NCBI GenBank assembly: GCA_001661515.1
Contig: LUVW01000007.1
Location: 542,175-582,463 of the forward strand
Direction: 5' to 3'
Source: Capniomyces stellatus
Lineage: Eukaryota > Kickxellomycota > Harpellomycetes > Harpellales > Legeriomycetaceae
DNA: 40,289 bases
Below are positions 11,026-22,500 of this stretch, piece after piece. The translations under genes and the position numbers were made by a program. The notes under the pieces were generated by a model. That model had not been told where the DNA came from. It searched no databases and worked only from the letters and a program-made list of their open reading frames with translations. How positions within the stretch are numbered: the first letter of the stretch is position 1; each line of letters starts with the position of its first letter.

Positions 11026-13293
11026 TTACCGCATCAATTTTCCATTAATATCTACAGTATTGTTAATAGCAGTAATAGTGAAACATGTTGTCTTCTTACT
11101 CTTCTGCTTTGCAGGCGACTTGCTTGATTCGTCTACATTAAAAGACCGACCTCTGTTTTTGCTTATCACATCAAGTATTCCACTTCCCCACAACGAAATA
11201 CCAGTACTTTTCTCTCGCTGTGTCTTTTCTTTTGACGCTGACAACTTCTTGTCATCAAAAATGTTGTCGTAGGACTCCAAGTCTATCGGCACCCCCGTCT
11301 CAATTGCGTACGGCCAGCCCTCATTGCCCCCATTCTCCTCTATATATTTACTCAATTCCTTCTTATAAAGCTCTAGTGTCTCCTTGTATGGTGGCGGTTT
11401 TGGCTCCCTTTTGCTCTCATTCTCCTCTGTTTCGCTTCTCTTGATCTCTTGATCCAAACCTTGATGGTCGCTATTAAATAAATCCTTCAACGATGGCTTA
11501 CCACTCCCTGATATCCCCGTCCCCACTCCCACCCTTGCCCCCTGACTCTGCTGGCTTCTGCTGTCTTTATCAATACCGCACTCTCCAATTGTCAAGTTTT
11601 CATATTGATCTAGCATCTCTACATCGCTTTTCTCTTCAATATCATTAAAGTCCTTTAACGGCTTATCAATTATTTTGTCAAGCTTTGAAAACAGCTTGGA
11701 CCCTTTTTTGGATATCACTCTACTCAATGACTTTAAACTCCTGGTTTTCTTTGAATTCAGTGGCGGAGTCTCATAAACCGAACTACTGCTATCCAACGGA
11801 TCAAGTATATTGGCTGGATCAAGAAACATTGGGCTATTTCTCAAGATATCCACCTTCTTTTCCCCGCCCTCCTGCCCCTTATCTACTCCACCTACTCCAC
11901 CTACCCTTTCTGATACAAACTCTACTTCTCTCTTACCAGCCTCCTCTTGCAACCTCACTCCATCACTACTCTCCTGCTTTGTACCTAACCCCTTCTCTGC
12001 ACCGTTTAGGTTTATTACTCTTGTGTTCTCTGAACTTGAGCCTACATTCTCTGCATTCTCTCTCTCCACTTCTATCAATACCAAACTTATATCGCTATTA
12101 CTGTTTACTAATTGCACCTCATTGGCCAAGTTACTTTGCTTTCCGCCCTCCCTTCTTGCCCCGTTTGCACTTTTGCTTCCGCTCTCTCCCCCCATACTAA
12201 ATATCTTTTCAAATATCGACTTCTTTCCCACCTTTAAGTTGCTTTGAATCAATGACGCACTGCTGTCCGCTCTGGTTTTCTGTAATACCGCTGGTATCCT
12301 TGTTGTCTCGTTACACTCAAGGCTTAATTCCCTAGCTTGTGCCACAATATCCTCATATTTCTTATTACTTCTGATATTCGAGTTTGATCTCAGTGGCAAT
12401 GTTAGGCTGATGTTGTGTTGGTAATCATCACTGCCGTTTGCTGCATTACGTTTACTTTCTTTTCTCATATTACCCATCACTATTGACTGTAGAAGATCGG
12501 ATGTATCCACTCCCTTTTGAAAGTCCGGCGTTGACATTGGAACATCCCCCTTCCTCCCAATATATACAGTACTTCCCGTCAACAAGTCCTTACCGCTATT
12601 TCCTCCATTTATTGCCAGTCCATTCTTTATTATCTCGTCACTATCGTCAAATTCTAGGCTAATGCTATTATCAGATGCTTTGCTTGATTTGTCCTTCCAC
12701 CTATACCCTCTTTGAAATGCCTTAGTGATAGCCCTGCCCGTCTTTGCGCCAACGCTAAACGACTGGGTCATGCTTGACATTTTCTTTCCTCCTCCCAAAA
12801 TTGAGCTGCTGTTCTTTTTTCTTACCGACTTGTCGCCATCTCCACCTACACTCAAGCTCGCCCTACTTGCTTCAGACAACCCCATTCTGATATTCCCATA
12901 GTTTGGTACCACTTTTTGCTTTTTGGCATTGACATCGCTATTATTTACCTTTGAAACAACCTTTTCGGACAGCTTGTAGCCCTCATAATTTACATCAGTA
13001 CCATCTAAAGCCAGCGTGTTTTTTTCTGGAAATACCGTGTTACTCCCTGCTCCTTCTCCCACCTGATCAAATATATTTGGCCTATCTAAATCGTTCCATA
13101 TTTTGCTGTCGCCAAAATCAACCACAAACTGATGCTGCTCCTTCTCCTTTTTTGGACCACTAGCCGCCACCTTCAAGCTACCTAAACGAGCTCTCTCTTC
13201 TTCTCTCAACCCGTCATGATTGCCTGCTAACCCTGTTCTGTTTGCTTGTTCGATACCCTTTCCCCGCTTCTTCTTTATAGATTTACCTGCCAT
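11026..13293 (-). CDS. Unrecognised 755-residue low-complexity protein, possibly the N-terminal half of the RhoGAP gene
   Basis: I do not recognise a domain. The protein starts with a strongly basic MAGKSIKKKRGKG, is rich in Ser, Asn, Gly and Lys, and has one acidic, proline-containing segment near the C terminus (KPPPYKETLELYKKELSKYI then WPYAIETGVPIDLESYDN) that looks folded and could be an interaction motif. It ends only 176 bases upstream of the RhoGAP start on the same strand. Within its last codons, AAG-A|GTAAGAAG at 11100/11099 is a good splice donor in phase 1, and acceptors at 10861 (AATAG) or 10855 (GTCAG) are in phase with the RhoGAP frame, so the last 24 codons may be intron. The existence of a gene here is likely given the length; its true 3' end is uncertain. 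Confidence 0.5.
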   Translation of the reverse strand: MAGKSIKKKRGKGIEQANRTGLAGNHDGLREEERARLGSLKVAASGPKKEKEQHQFVVDFGDSKIWNDLDRPNIFDQVGEGAGSNTVFPEKNTLALDGTDVNYEGYKLSEKVVSKVNNSDVNAKKQKVVPNYGNIRMGLSEASRASLSVGGDGDKSVRKKNSSSILGGGKKMSSMTQSFSVGAKTGRAITKAFQRGYRWKDKSSKASDNSISLEFDDSDEIIKNGLAINGGNSGKDLLTGSTVYIGRKGDVPMSTPDFQKGVDTSDLLQSIVMGNMRKESKRNAANGSDDYQHNISLTLPLRSNSNIRSNKKYEDIVAQARELSLECNETTRIPAVLQKTRADSSASLIQSNLKVGKKSIFEKIFSMGGESGSKSANGARREGGKQSNLANEVQLVNSNSDISLVLIEVERENAENVGSSSENTRVINLNGAEKGLGTKQESSDGVRLQEEAGKREVEFVSERVGGVGGVDKGQEGGEKKVDILRNSPMFLDPANILDPLDSSSSVYETPPLNSKKTRSLKSLSRVISKKGSKLFSKLDKIIDKPLKDFNDIEEKSDVEMLDQYENLTIGECGIDKDSRSQQSQGARVGVGTGISGSGKPSLKDLFNSDHQGLDQEIKRSETEENESKREPKPPPYKETLELYKKELSKYIEENGGNEGWPYAIETGVPIDLESYDNIFDDKKLSASKEKTQREKSTGISLWGSGILDVISKNRGRSFNVDESSKSPAKQKSKKTTCFTITAINNTVDINGKLMR

Positions 13294-16200
13294 TATTGAA
13301 CCTCTTTTATAATTCCTGCTAAGTCTGCGTATACACTCCCCCCCCCCTAAAACAGCCTTTATTCACTACTACTGTTATAGACTATACTACTCTCCTCTAT
13401 AAGCGCCAACCTGCACTGTGTCTATAAAATTGACTCGATATTCTCCCACGTGTCCTGGGTTTTCTTTGTCTTGTATTTTACTTTGTTGCTATAGCTTTCT
13501 ATTCTACTTTTCAACTTGTTTGTCTGTTTTGTTTTTTGTTTTTGCAATACCGACTCCTTTGCTCACAAAGCCCCTCAAACAAGTTATATATGTGTATTTA
13601 TTTATATTTGTGTGTGGGAATATACGTCGCTCTGTTCTTGGCCTCCACCCCGTTGGCCTTGTACTTGGCCACTATTCTGACAACAAATCTGTTATAATTT
13701 CGTTGGTGCGCCAATAACCATATACGTGTTGTACCTTTACTTTCTATGTACTACCCCCTACCAAGAATGCTCACTGCCCTGTATTCAACTCTTGTAGATA
13801 GTTGTTTTTGTATTATCTATAAAGCTGGATTAGTAAACTGACTCAACACTGTTTCTTTGCCCCCTCTATGCGATCACCTGTGCCTTACTGTTTTTTTTTC
13901 CTCTCTCCGCTCTGTTTATTAAAGTGCAAAAGGTCAGGAAAAAAGAAGCCATACAGTGTTCTGGACTATTGGACGTTCTATATTTGTTTTGTTTTCGTTT
14001 TGTTGTTGTTGCTGTTGCTGTTGCTGCAGTTGTTGTTCGTTAGTACGTTAGGTATATTTCTGCATATTTCGATTTTTGTCGAATTTCGAGTGAAAATCCG
14101 AGTCTTTATGCCAATTGAGCTATTATTTTTCCTGAATTTGGATTTTAATTTCAAGTTTTTAAACTGCCTGTATAAAATTAAAACTATTTTGCTCGCTTTA
14201 CTTTGCTCGTTTTTGTGTTTACATTTTAATTTAACCAAATTTCACATTTTGCTTTTCAAATTTCAACTTCTTAAAAAGTAATTATGCAAATTGGGTTTAC
14301 TTCAAGTATTTTAATAACCTAATTATAAATTTAATTAAATCCCAACAATTTAGCATAACTTTGCTTTTCATATTTTTTTTTGTTTTACTCAACAACTCTA
14401 CCTGCTTTTAAGCCTACAAATGGCATTCATGTTATTTACACTTGAGTTACAAACTTAGCGATGATCACTAAATACCTTGCTTTCACCTACTTGTCCATCT
14501 TATTCAACTTACGATATTCCCAATTGTTTGAATTCATTTCACTGATTATTAACCTCTAAATTTTTTTTCTTCTCGGCTAATCAATCCTTTTTTTTTTTTT
14601 ACTCTGCTGTTGTTCATTAGTCCTTAATTAAGCTAAAGGATTATACAAGAAAATCCAGCCATAGCCACTAAAACTCTTTACAAACTCTGTAATTTACAGT
14701 TAGCATTAATCCAGACTGCTTTATACCATCCAAGTTATCAACTGGTAATAGCCAATAATAACTTTGCCTAATGGTTTACAATTAATTTATTATTAAAAAG
14801 GGATAATTTAATTTAATATACGACCTCCTAGCCTCTTGAGGCCAAAATTATAATAGAATAAAAAAGGCACAATTAGGCTTTGTTGGATTATGCTTCAATC
14901 AAAATCTGTCAAACTTAATTTGATTGATTTAGCCAAAAGTAACTTACGACTTCTATTACTGTTTGTACAACTACATTAGTTACAATCACCTTTAATTCAA
15001 CGCACAATACCATCTAGCACCTCCCCCCTCCTACAAATCCATTCAGCCAAAGTGCTGATTCAGTTAAGACCATCTAGACTCAAATCCACTAATTGAATCA
15101 AAAGTCAAGACCTCACAGCACTTTAAAATTATATCTCTATCCATTCAGCTTGCCACAGAGCTTAAACAAACACTGATAAGCTTGTTTGATGTCGGAAATT
15201 TGGCATTTTGAATATCAGCATGATCACTCGTGTTTTATCTCTCGCTTTGTTCTTTATAAATAGTCTTAACAAGGCAATGCTTAACAACAACCCACATATT
15301 CGAAAACACCTGACCTTATTCACTCTCTTTCTATGAAATAAAAAAAAACCCCCAATTGTCTCCCTGCCTGGCTATAAGTACCTTCTGCAAACAATTATTA
15401 TATCAACCAGTCAAACTACTATGGTATTTATCCGTCGAAATAACTTTGATGTGTTTTGTGTTAACTTGCCTCGCTTTTGTAATCTTTGCAACATCCACAA
15501 CTCGCCTCTTTGGCCTTATTCCTTTTTGGTAAAAAAAAACCCTCAGATTTATAATTAATATATACTAGATTATAGTATTCCAATACTGATTTAGCCACAA
15601 GCTCTTTTGAACCTTCCTTTTAACATTTTTGGCCTTTTTCAGCTGTACACACCGCCGCACTTTGGTTTGGTTTACTATCTATCTTGTTGGTGAACTTTTC
15701 AGCGTGAAAAAAAAAATAAGTTCAAAATCAACTACATTAGTAAAAGCAATATCAATACAAAGAAACAACAAAGTCGTTGAATTATTAATACGACTTCTGC
15801 TTGCGTTTTGAGTTGTATTTGTCAAGCCATTCATCAACAATTAAGCTTTCCCAGTATTTCAACAATTATTCTTATGTAAATTAATTGTGCTGAATTATTT
15901 TATCTACAATTCCAGCTACTAGATTTGGCAAAAGTATCCCCAAACAATCCACCACCCTTGATTTGGCGCCCAAAAAGGTTTTACATTGTCTTTACTCCCT
16001 TCCTTTCACCATCACACTTATCCTCCCTCACTTACACTAATTTAAAACTAGAGTTTTGTTCTTGTTTTATCTGAATTGATTTTATTGGCGCAACTTTTAC
16101 CAACAAAAAATGGAGCTACATTCCACCTTGATTTTTCTTTTGTTTGGAAAACTGTAAACCAGTTGTAGTTTAACTATTTGCAGGCGTGTTAGCAACCAAC

Positions 16201-17157
16201 AACTACTAAAATATGTACATTTATCAAATTGCTTAACCTATCTATTCATATCCTTGAGTATATTACAACTTGGAAAATAATAATAATAAACCATTCAAAA
16301 ACAACAATCGAGTAATAAGATTAAAGTATAACATCAAAAGTACGATTGCCTAACGAAACAACCGCATCTATGTGCTTGTATCTACTCGAATTGAACAAGT
16401 GTATGATCCACCTTAACAGATATAATATCAATATACATTGTTGTTCAAAAAGATTGCACCAATGTATACGCCCAAAAGCCATGTTTTGCTGTCTGTCAGT
16501 TGATTTTATAGATAATGATAACACTTGCAATAAAAAAGTAACAATGAAATGATAATAAAACAACAATGAAATCAACATAAAATAACAATAAAGTAATAAT
16601 ACAATAACTATAACATTGGAAGTAAATCTAAAGTTTCACTTGCAAAAAAAAGGTATACAAAGATTGTACCAAAATACAGCAGTGTTGAACAACAACCAAG
16701 TGTCTGCAAACACGTAATACGTGCAATACATCGACGCACTATGCTGATGGTTTATCAGACATAATAGCTAGAATCACACAGCTTGTTGTGGATAATGGGT
16801 GTTTAATACAATCACAATAACAGCTCTCAGTACAACAGATTGTCATACAAAATATCGTTACGTATGCTCCTTTGATGGCGTTTCCGTTTAATCACGACAA
16901 TCAAGAGATCCCTTATTTACATTGCAGAAAATCAAGAAGCCTTTTAAACAAACAGCAGAACACTATACACAGCTAAAATAGCTTGCCTTGACCAACATAC
17001 AAATCAATAAACACTGCTTGCTCGTTTACATCAACACGAAAACAACTTTAACTATGCAATATACTCGTTACAGCAAAGCATCCGCCAACCGTATTACACC
17101 AAATTTATTGATATGTACATACAAGGTACATGTCAAGAGGAGAGAAACAAAAAAAAA
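13294..17157. other. Large intergenic region, no gene recognised
   Basis: About 3.9 kb between two minus-strand genes, so it should hold the promoter and 5' leader of the 13293 gene and the 3' flank of the BRF gene. I see a C10 run at 13339-13348, GTT/GCT trinucleotide stretches at about 14000-14035, and many T and A homopolymers. Open frames here are hydrophobic or Asn-rich readings of these simple runs and I do not support any as genes. Confidence 0.5.
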
Positions 17158-17181
17158 GGGGGGGAGAGGGGAGGGAGGGGG
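17158..17181 (+). repeat. G-rich tract with quadruplex pattern
   Basis: Four G runs (7, 4, 3 and 5 bases) separated by AGA, A and A follow a poly(A) run on the plus strand. It lies just past the BRF stop codon, so that gene's transcript would carry the C-rich version in its 3' UTR. The pattern fits a G-quadruplex; folding is not shown. Confidence 0.5.
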
Positions 17182-17202
17182 TAAAATAAAGAGGAAATAT
17201 AA

Positions 17203-19574
17203 CTAGCCTGGCTTTATGTATCTTTCAAGCTCTTCATTGGAAACATCAAGTTCAGTAAGAACTGAGCTATCCAAATCACGAGCATCCAGATCTGGCTTTC
17301 TAAGCTCGGAGTTTAAAATGTCTTGTAATGTGTGTAGCTTTAGAGTAGATATCGAGTCAACAGGGACGCCCAACTTCAGTAGCATCTGAATAGTGTACGA
17401 CTCCGAAGCAGGCTGATTCTGCGTAAAGCTGCTGTTAGCTAAGTTGGCGCTATCGATATCTTCATTTCCAGAGACAACTCCGACACCTGCATTGACAGAG
17501 CTACTATTTGAATTGCCAGTCGAGCTGTCAGATAGCTCGATAAGCCTTAATCGTTTACTTCTCATGCTTTCTAACTTGGAAAAGGATTTTGGGTTAAACT
17601 CGGCTAACAATGGACCTCTATAAAATGGTGCGCTTTTACCAGAAAATTCGAAGCTCTCAGAAGTCTTGCCCTCGCTTGATACCGAATCAACTACATCTAT
17701 TATGCCGGCATTATTTGTTGCTTTTAAAAGATCCACACCCAAAGACATGATACGTCCATCTGTCGGTGTTGGATGGTTTGCAATACGTTCCTTTTTAGTT
17801 GCTCCCACCCTCAAATTCGCTCCTGAAGTACTTTGATTTGTTAAAACATAATGGTTTTTTTGCCTAGAGCCGTTTTTCTTGATCGGATAACCGTTTATAT
17901 CATTCTGGCACCTTTTATTTGAGTCTAGCGAACCTGATGCCACCAGTCTCTCTGTTTTCTTGAAAATGCACCCTATTGAATTTCCATCGGATTTACCAGT
18001 GGATTCATTGAGATCCTTGATATCGGTATTTAGAAGATTACACTCCTTCGTTTCTATGATATTTTGAACTGCTTTCTCTTCTAACTCATCCAGTTCCCTG
18101 GAAACTTCGTCCTTTAGCTTGAGTGACAGACTAACCACCCTTTCAACAACCAAAAGCACGTTTTTTTTATTGATGAAATCTCCGAATACCCACTTTTGCT
18201 TATTAGCTAGCTCTGTCAGCACTATTAAAAACTCCTTGATGTGAGTTGTCAATGTATTGGTTGGTGTATAGCACATGCTGCTTATAACTTCAACCAGCTT
18301 GTTATATAGGGTTTTGGGTATTAGCGGACTAACCGAGTCCAAATCAGTACTGTATCTCGATTGTATGGCAACAACTATCGACGCGCCAATAAAGGAAAGC
18401 GAATTTCTATACGAGTACAAGCAATGATCCTTTAACACAGCCATAATATCGGTAGACAATTTGTGGATTTTAGGCACACCGCCGCTTGATAAAACCTTGG
18501 ATAGCTCATTGCTCAACTGTGTTAAACACTCCAACGACGTTAGTTTCTCGGTAATTTGTAGAGAGTAGTTGCGCGCTGTGCTCATGTGCTCGATTTCATT
18601 GGATAACTTTCTACTTAATACATTGACGTCCAAAGCTTCGAGCAGACCTCTAATTAGCACCAATGCACTATCTGATATTTCTACAGGCAGAACCACCAGC
18701 CCTAGCGCGCCCTTGACTTTTTTATACACCGCACCAAGCTCATACACCGAAACCTGTATCTGTGCCTATAATGAACATGTATAAAGAGTCCAATGTCAAA
18801 CTTCCCACACACTATAACAAATTCAAATTCCAGACTTATTACCATAATCCTTACCGAAATCTGTATTAGTTCAATAGGGGCCCTATCCTCCCTGACGCTT
18901 ATAAATAGGCACGCCATCCCAACCATAAGTCCTTCACTTCCAAACTTGAAGTATTTGCCATTTCTTAGTCGCCTTTTCATCACTTGTTGGGCTAGATAAT
19001 AAGCTCGGTCGGTATACTTTTGCAAAAACATCACTCGACCTACAGTAACAATCTTGCTTTTGATTTGTCCCTATAATTGTATGCATGTACTCTTTATAAT
19101 ATTGGCTCTAGTTGCTTGATCCACCAACCCTATTCACCACCATCATACAAGTGGACATATGTCTGTGCTTACCATTTCTCGTAAGCAATAGGCGCTGGTG
19201 AAATTTCTATTGCTTTGCTTTTCTGGATGCAGACCTGCTATTTCGGTGTCGGTATTGGTATCGCCGGTACCCTTTTTCGAGACACCTTTATTGGACTTAT
19301 TTGCAGACGATCCATTACTTTCCCAGCCCCATCGGATTAATGAGTTGTTCGTTGTTCTTTTTCGATTTAAATCTTTATTTACATTTGATTTAATATACCC
19401 TTGGGTATTTTCATTCCACGCTTGATCAAAATCAAACCTTATATTTCCATTTACAGTCCCGCACTCTATACAGCAGCCAGTTTCTTCGTCAAATGTATCC
19501 GACAGCACCCCCTTACAGCCTTTACAATGAGTGGTGCTTGATGCTTCATTCTTTGTGCAAACTCCTTTGGACAT
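17203..19574 (-). CDS. TFIIB-related factor (BRF family, TFIIIB subunit)
   Basis: RNA polymerase III initiation factor of the TFIIB family. Three exons, 19173-19574, 18855-19070 and 17203-18753, all phase 0, give 722 codons plus stop. Residues 17-38 form a zinc ribbon: Cys17, Cys20, Cys35 and Cys38 (CKGC and CIEC followed by GTV). Exons 2 and 3 encode the first cyclin repeat: DRAYYLAQQVMKRRL, MVGMACLFISVREDRAPIEL, then across the junction IQIS-VSVYELGAVYKKV, which parallels the BRF1 block CLYLVCR...LL-VNVYVLGKTF. A diverged second cyclin repeat may span roughly residues 235-400. The C terminus ends VSNEELERYIKPG, like the acidic D/S-x-E-I-x-x-Y-I/L motif of BRF1 and BRF2; unlike BRF1 the protein stops right there, which resembles BRF2. 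The middle is Ser/Asn-rich. The annotated ATG is the first Met; a TTG precedes it in frame. BRF family is fairly sure; BRF1 versus a BRF2-like paralogue is not decided. Confidence 0.5.
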
Positions 19575-22500
19575 CAACTATATCAAATATCGATTAAACG
19601 TCTAAAGAATTAGAAGGTGGGAATAAAATAATCAGATTAAAACCAATATGCCTAATTGACTTCCTCTTGTTAGTAAAGTGTTTAACTTTTTAAAAAAAAT
19701 TGTTGACTTTTTTATTGCAAAAAAAAGAGAGCATGAAAATTGTTGCTTTTACTTGTAGCAAGAATATATCATCTTTTTGAATCGATTGATTGGTTGTAAT
19801 AAAGGTTTTCTTTTTTTTATTGAAACTATATAATAAAGGTTTCCATTTTGGGCCGTTTGGACTTTAGTTTTGCCGAGCTACACCGTAAGAATTCTTAAAA
19901 AACGCTACTTTCTCTACCCTGAACCAGTAGCGGCCATCTATCTCTCCAAAAACCTTTGTTAACCGAACCTGTAATACTAAGTTACTTTTCAACTACACAA
20001 ACATACAATTAAAGCCGATAGTGCGATCTAAACTTGAACCAAATACAACGTAAAAAAACGGCGAACTCAATATAAATTCAGCTTAATTAATCGACTTGAC
20101 TGATCAATTACCAATACAACAACGTGTTAGATGACTAAAAGTAAAGCACTAAAGCCAATGTTGCTGCAAAAACATTATTTCTTGGAATGGACTGAAAAAT
20201 CACTGGTATATTGGTAGCTGATGCTAAAATATATTGATTTTCTGTTCATCTAAAGCACACTAAATCACATAGCCCAATTGAATTAAACTCGACATGTGTC
20301 TGCACTTTGATAGCAATGTCATCGAGTTACCTTTTTTTTACTTAAAGCTAAGCATGCTTACAAGAATAATATCCGGGTAAAATAAAACGTCATTATTGCT
20401 CTGTTGAAACATAGCATAACAAAAGCAATCGTGCAGAGATCGTCGCTAACTGCAACACTAAATATCATTTCGTGAAAATCTTGTAGTTCTCAATTACACT
20501 TGCTATACTACAACCACTGATTAAATAAGTTGCGGCATTTGTCATCAAATTACCGTGTATTTAGACAACCCAGTGTCTGATATGGGCATAACAGTAATCA
20601 AACTGATATATGTCGGATCAGGCTGTGTTTGCGTGTCTGATTTCTTGGCGGATAGTAGTTAATGTTTAACTTTTTAAATGACCAAATGAGGGTATTGTAT
20701 AGCAGAGAATGTTCTGATATAACAGTTTATTAGCCAAATTTTGTTATTGTATCCACCTACAACTTTTATCCTTGTCATTTCCACATCTTAATATTTCCAC
20801 ACAACATTTATATATCCGATATTTTCTTTTAGGGCTCATGCTTGCAGCATAAATGTCTTTAGATGTGGAAAATAAGTGAGGATGGCATAGCTAAATATAC
20901 ATTTGACTCATATCTGTATAGTATAGTTTGATTCGAGCTGGGTAAGTCTGACATCTTTTATTGCAAGTATTAAGGTATGTCCAAAAAAAAATTATCAACT
21001 AAATCAACTTTTCATTTTAACTTTTTCTACAAGGCTTGCGTTTACTTTTAGTGAACGACGATTCCAAATTCCTCAAAAAAAAATAGTTAATAGTAGGACA
21101 ACTACCTTGTTTAATCCCCGACCAAAAATAATAAAGGGAAAAGTAAATCGAAATTTCAAAAGTTCAAGACTGCTCGATTAAACAGGTTTAAAATTAAACA
21201 GATTACTAGTGGTATTTGAACATCAATGAGAAATGATGAAAAGCAAATGATGAAAAACAAATGATGAAAACCAGATGAAGAAAACCAGATGAAGAAAAAC
21301 AAATGTAGAAAAACAAATGTAGAAAAACAAATGTAGAAAAACAAATGCAGAAAAACAAATGTAGAAAATTACAAAATCACTGAGCAAATAAACATAAAAA
21401 AACAGTAACATTAAAAAGAAAGCAATGCTGAACGTTAATAAAAGGATACATTGTCAGCTAAAAGAGCAATACTAAGCGTTAATAAAAAATTCATAATACA
21501 AAAAGCAAACGGATTCTCAATCATTTTTAAAACAGCTAAAGCGAACATTAAAAACGTAAACCTCGGATATTTAGATTTTGGATTTGCAAAAGATCCATCA
21601 GCTAGAGATGGTTAATAAGAGTTTGGTTCGTTTTTGGTTGTTGAAGGGAAGTTTCGCCTAATCATTCTAACTTTGATGGCAAAAGAGCTTAAATTGAAGC
21701 ATTTAATTAAACGTGTAGATTTACATTTTGTAGATAATTGGGAAAACTAGCAATTTTCGAAACCAAATATAACAGCATTGTGAAAAGTGCATTTCGTTTT
21801 TTAAATTGCGATGAATAAAACAATTTACTGAGCCTAAACACAATTGGCCAAGCACATTTTTTCTCCTTTCCAAGATTACTTTTCCTGCTTTTCCTACTTG
21901 GTCTGATGCAGGTAATTGTCTAAAAAAAACTGCATTCCGTTCAGGACCAAATAAGCCAGGTAGAACTGATCTAAAAAGTATGAGTGATAATTGCGTGTTG
22001 TGAATGTACACATTTCACTATATTTGTAGAATGATTGTATACAAAAGGCCTGCTTTCACCAAATAAACGTAGCAGCGGTTTCAGAACGCCAGTTTCCACG
22101 TAACCCATAAGTGTCAGTCATGAGGTCATTATAAGTCAGGTTTGCCTCGTCTTAAAGCGGTGTATATTTATTGGACCTAGTCTGGGCTACAAAAAAAAAG
22201 TGCAATATGTTTATGCAGAGATGTTTTGCAGCGAGCTGAAACTTGATATAATGCCTTTTTTTCAAATAAAAATGAACTTGTCGAAACAACGTCATTTATG
22301 TTGGTACAGATTCGGCAAAGATACTCGAGATAAGGTTAGAATTGTTTGTTGGGATAATACGTTTCAGTAATAGTAAAGTAGTATTAGCGTGTATTCATAT
22401 GAAGCGGTTAGGACGGCTGTACTGTTTTTTTTTTCAAACCAAGTAGCCCTCGACTATTTTATTATAGAGCCAAAATTACATCAAGTCATCATTCGGTCTT

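Noticed and set aside
13868..14281. 137-codon plus-strand frame rich in Leu and Phe
   Set aside because: It arises from T-rich and GTT/CTG simple sequence, has no family resemblance and sits in the probable leader region of the minus-strand gene.
21156..21411. Minus-strand Phe-rich open frames
   Set aside because: They are readings of the 14-bp A-rich tandem repeat and change frame with each unit.
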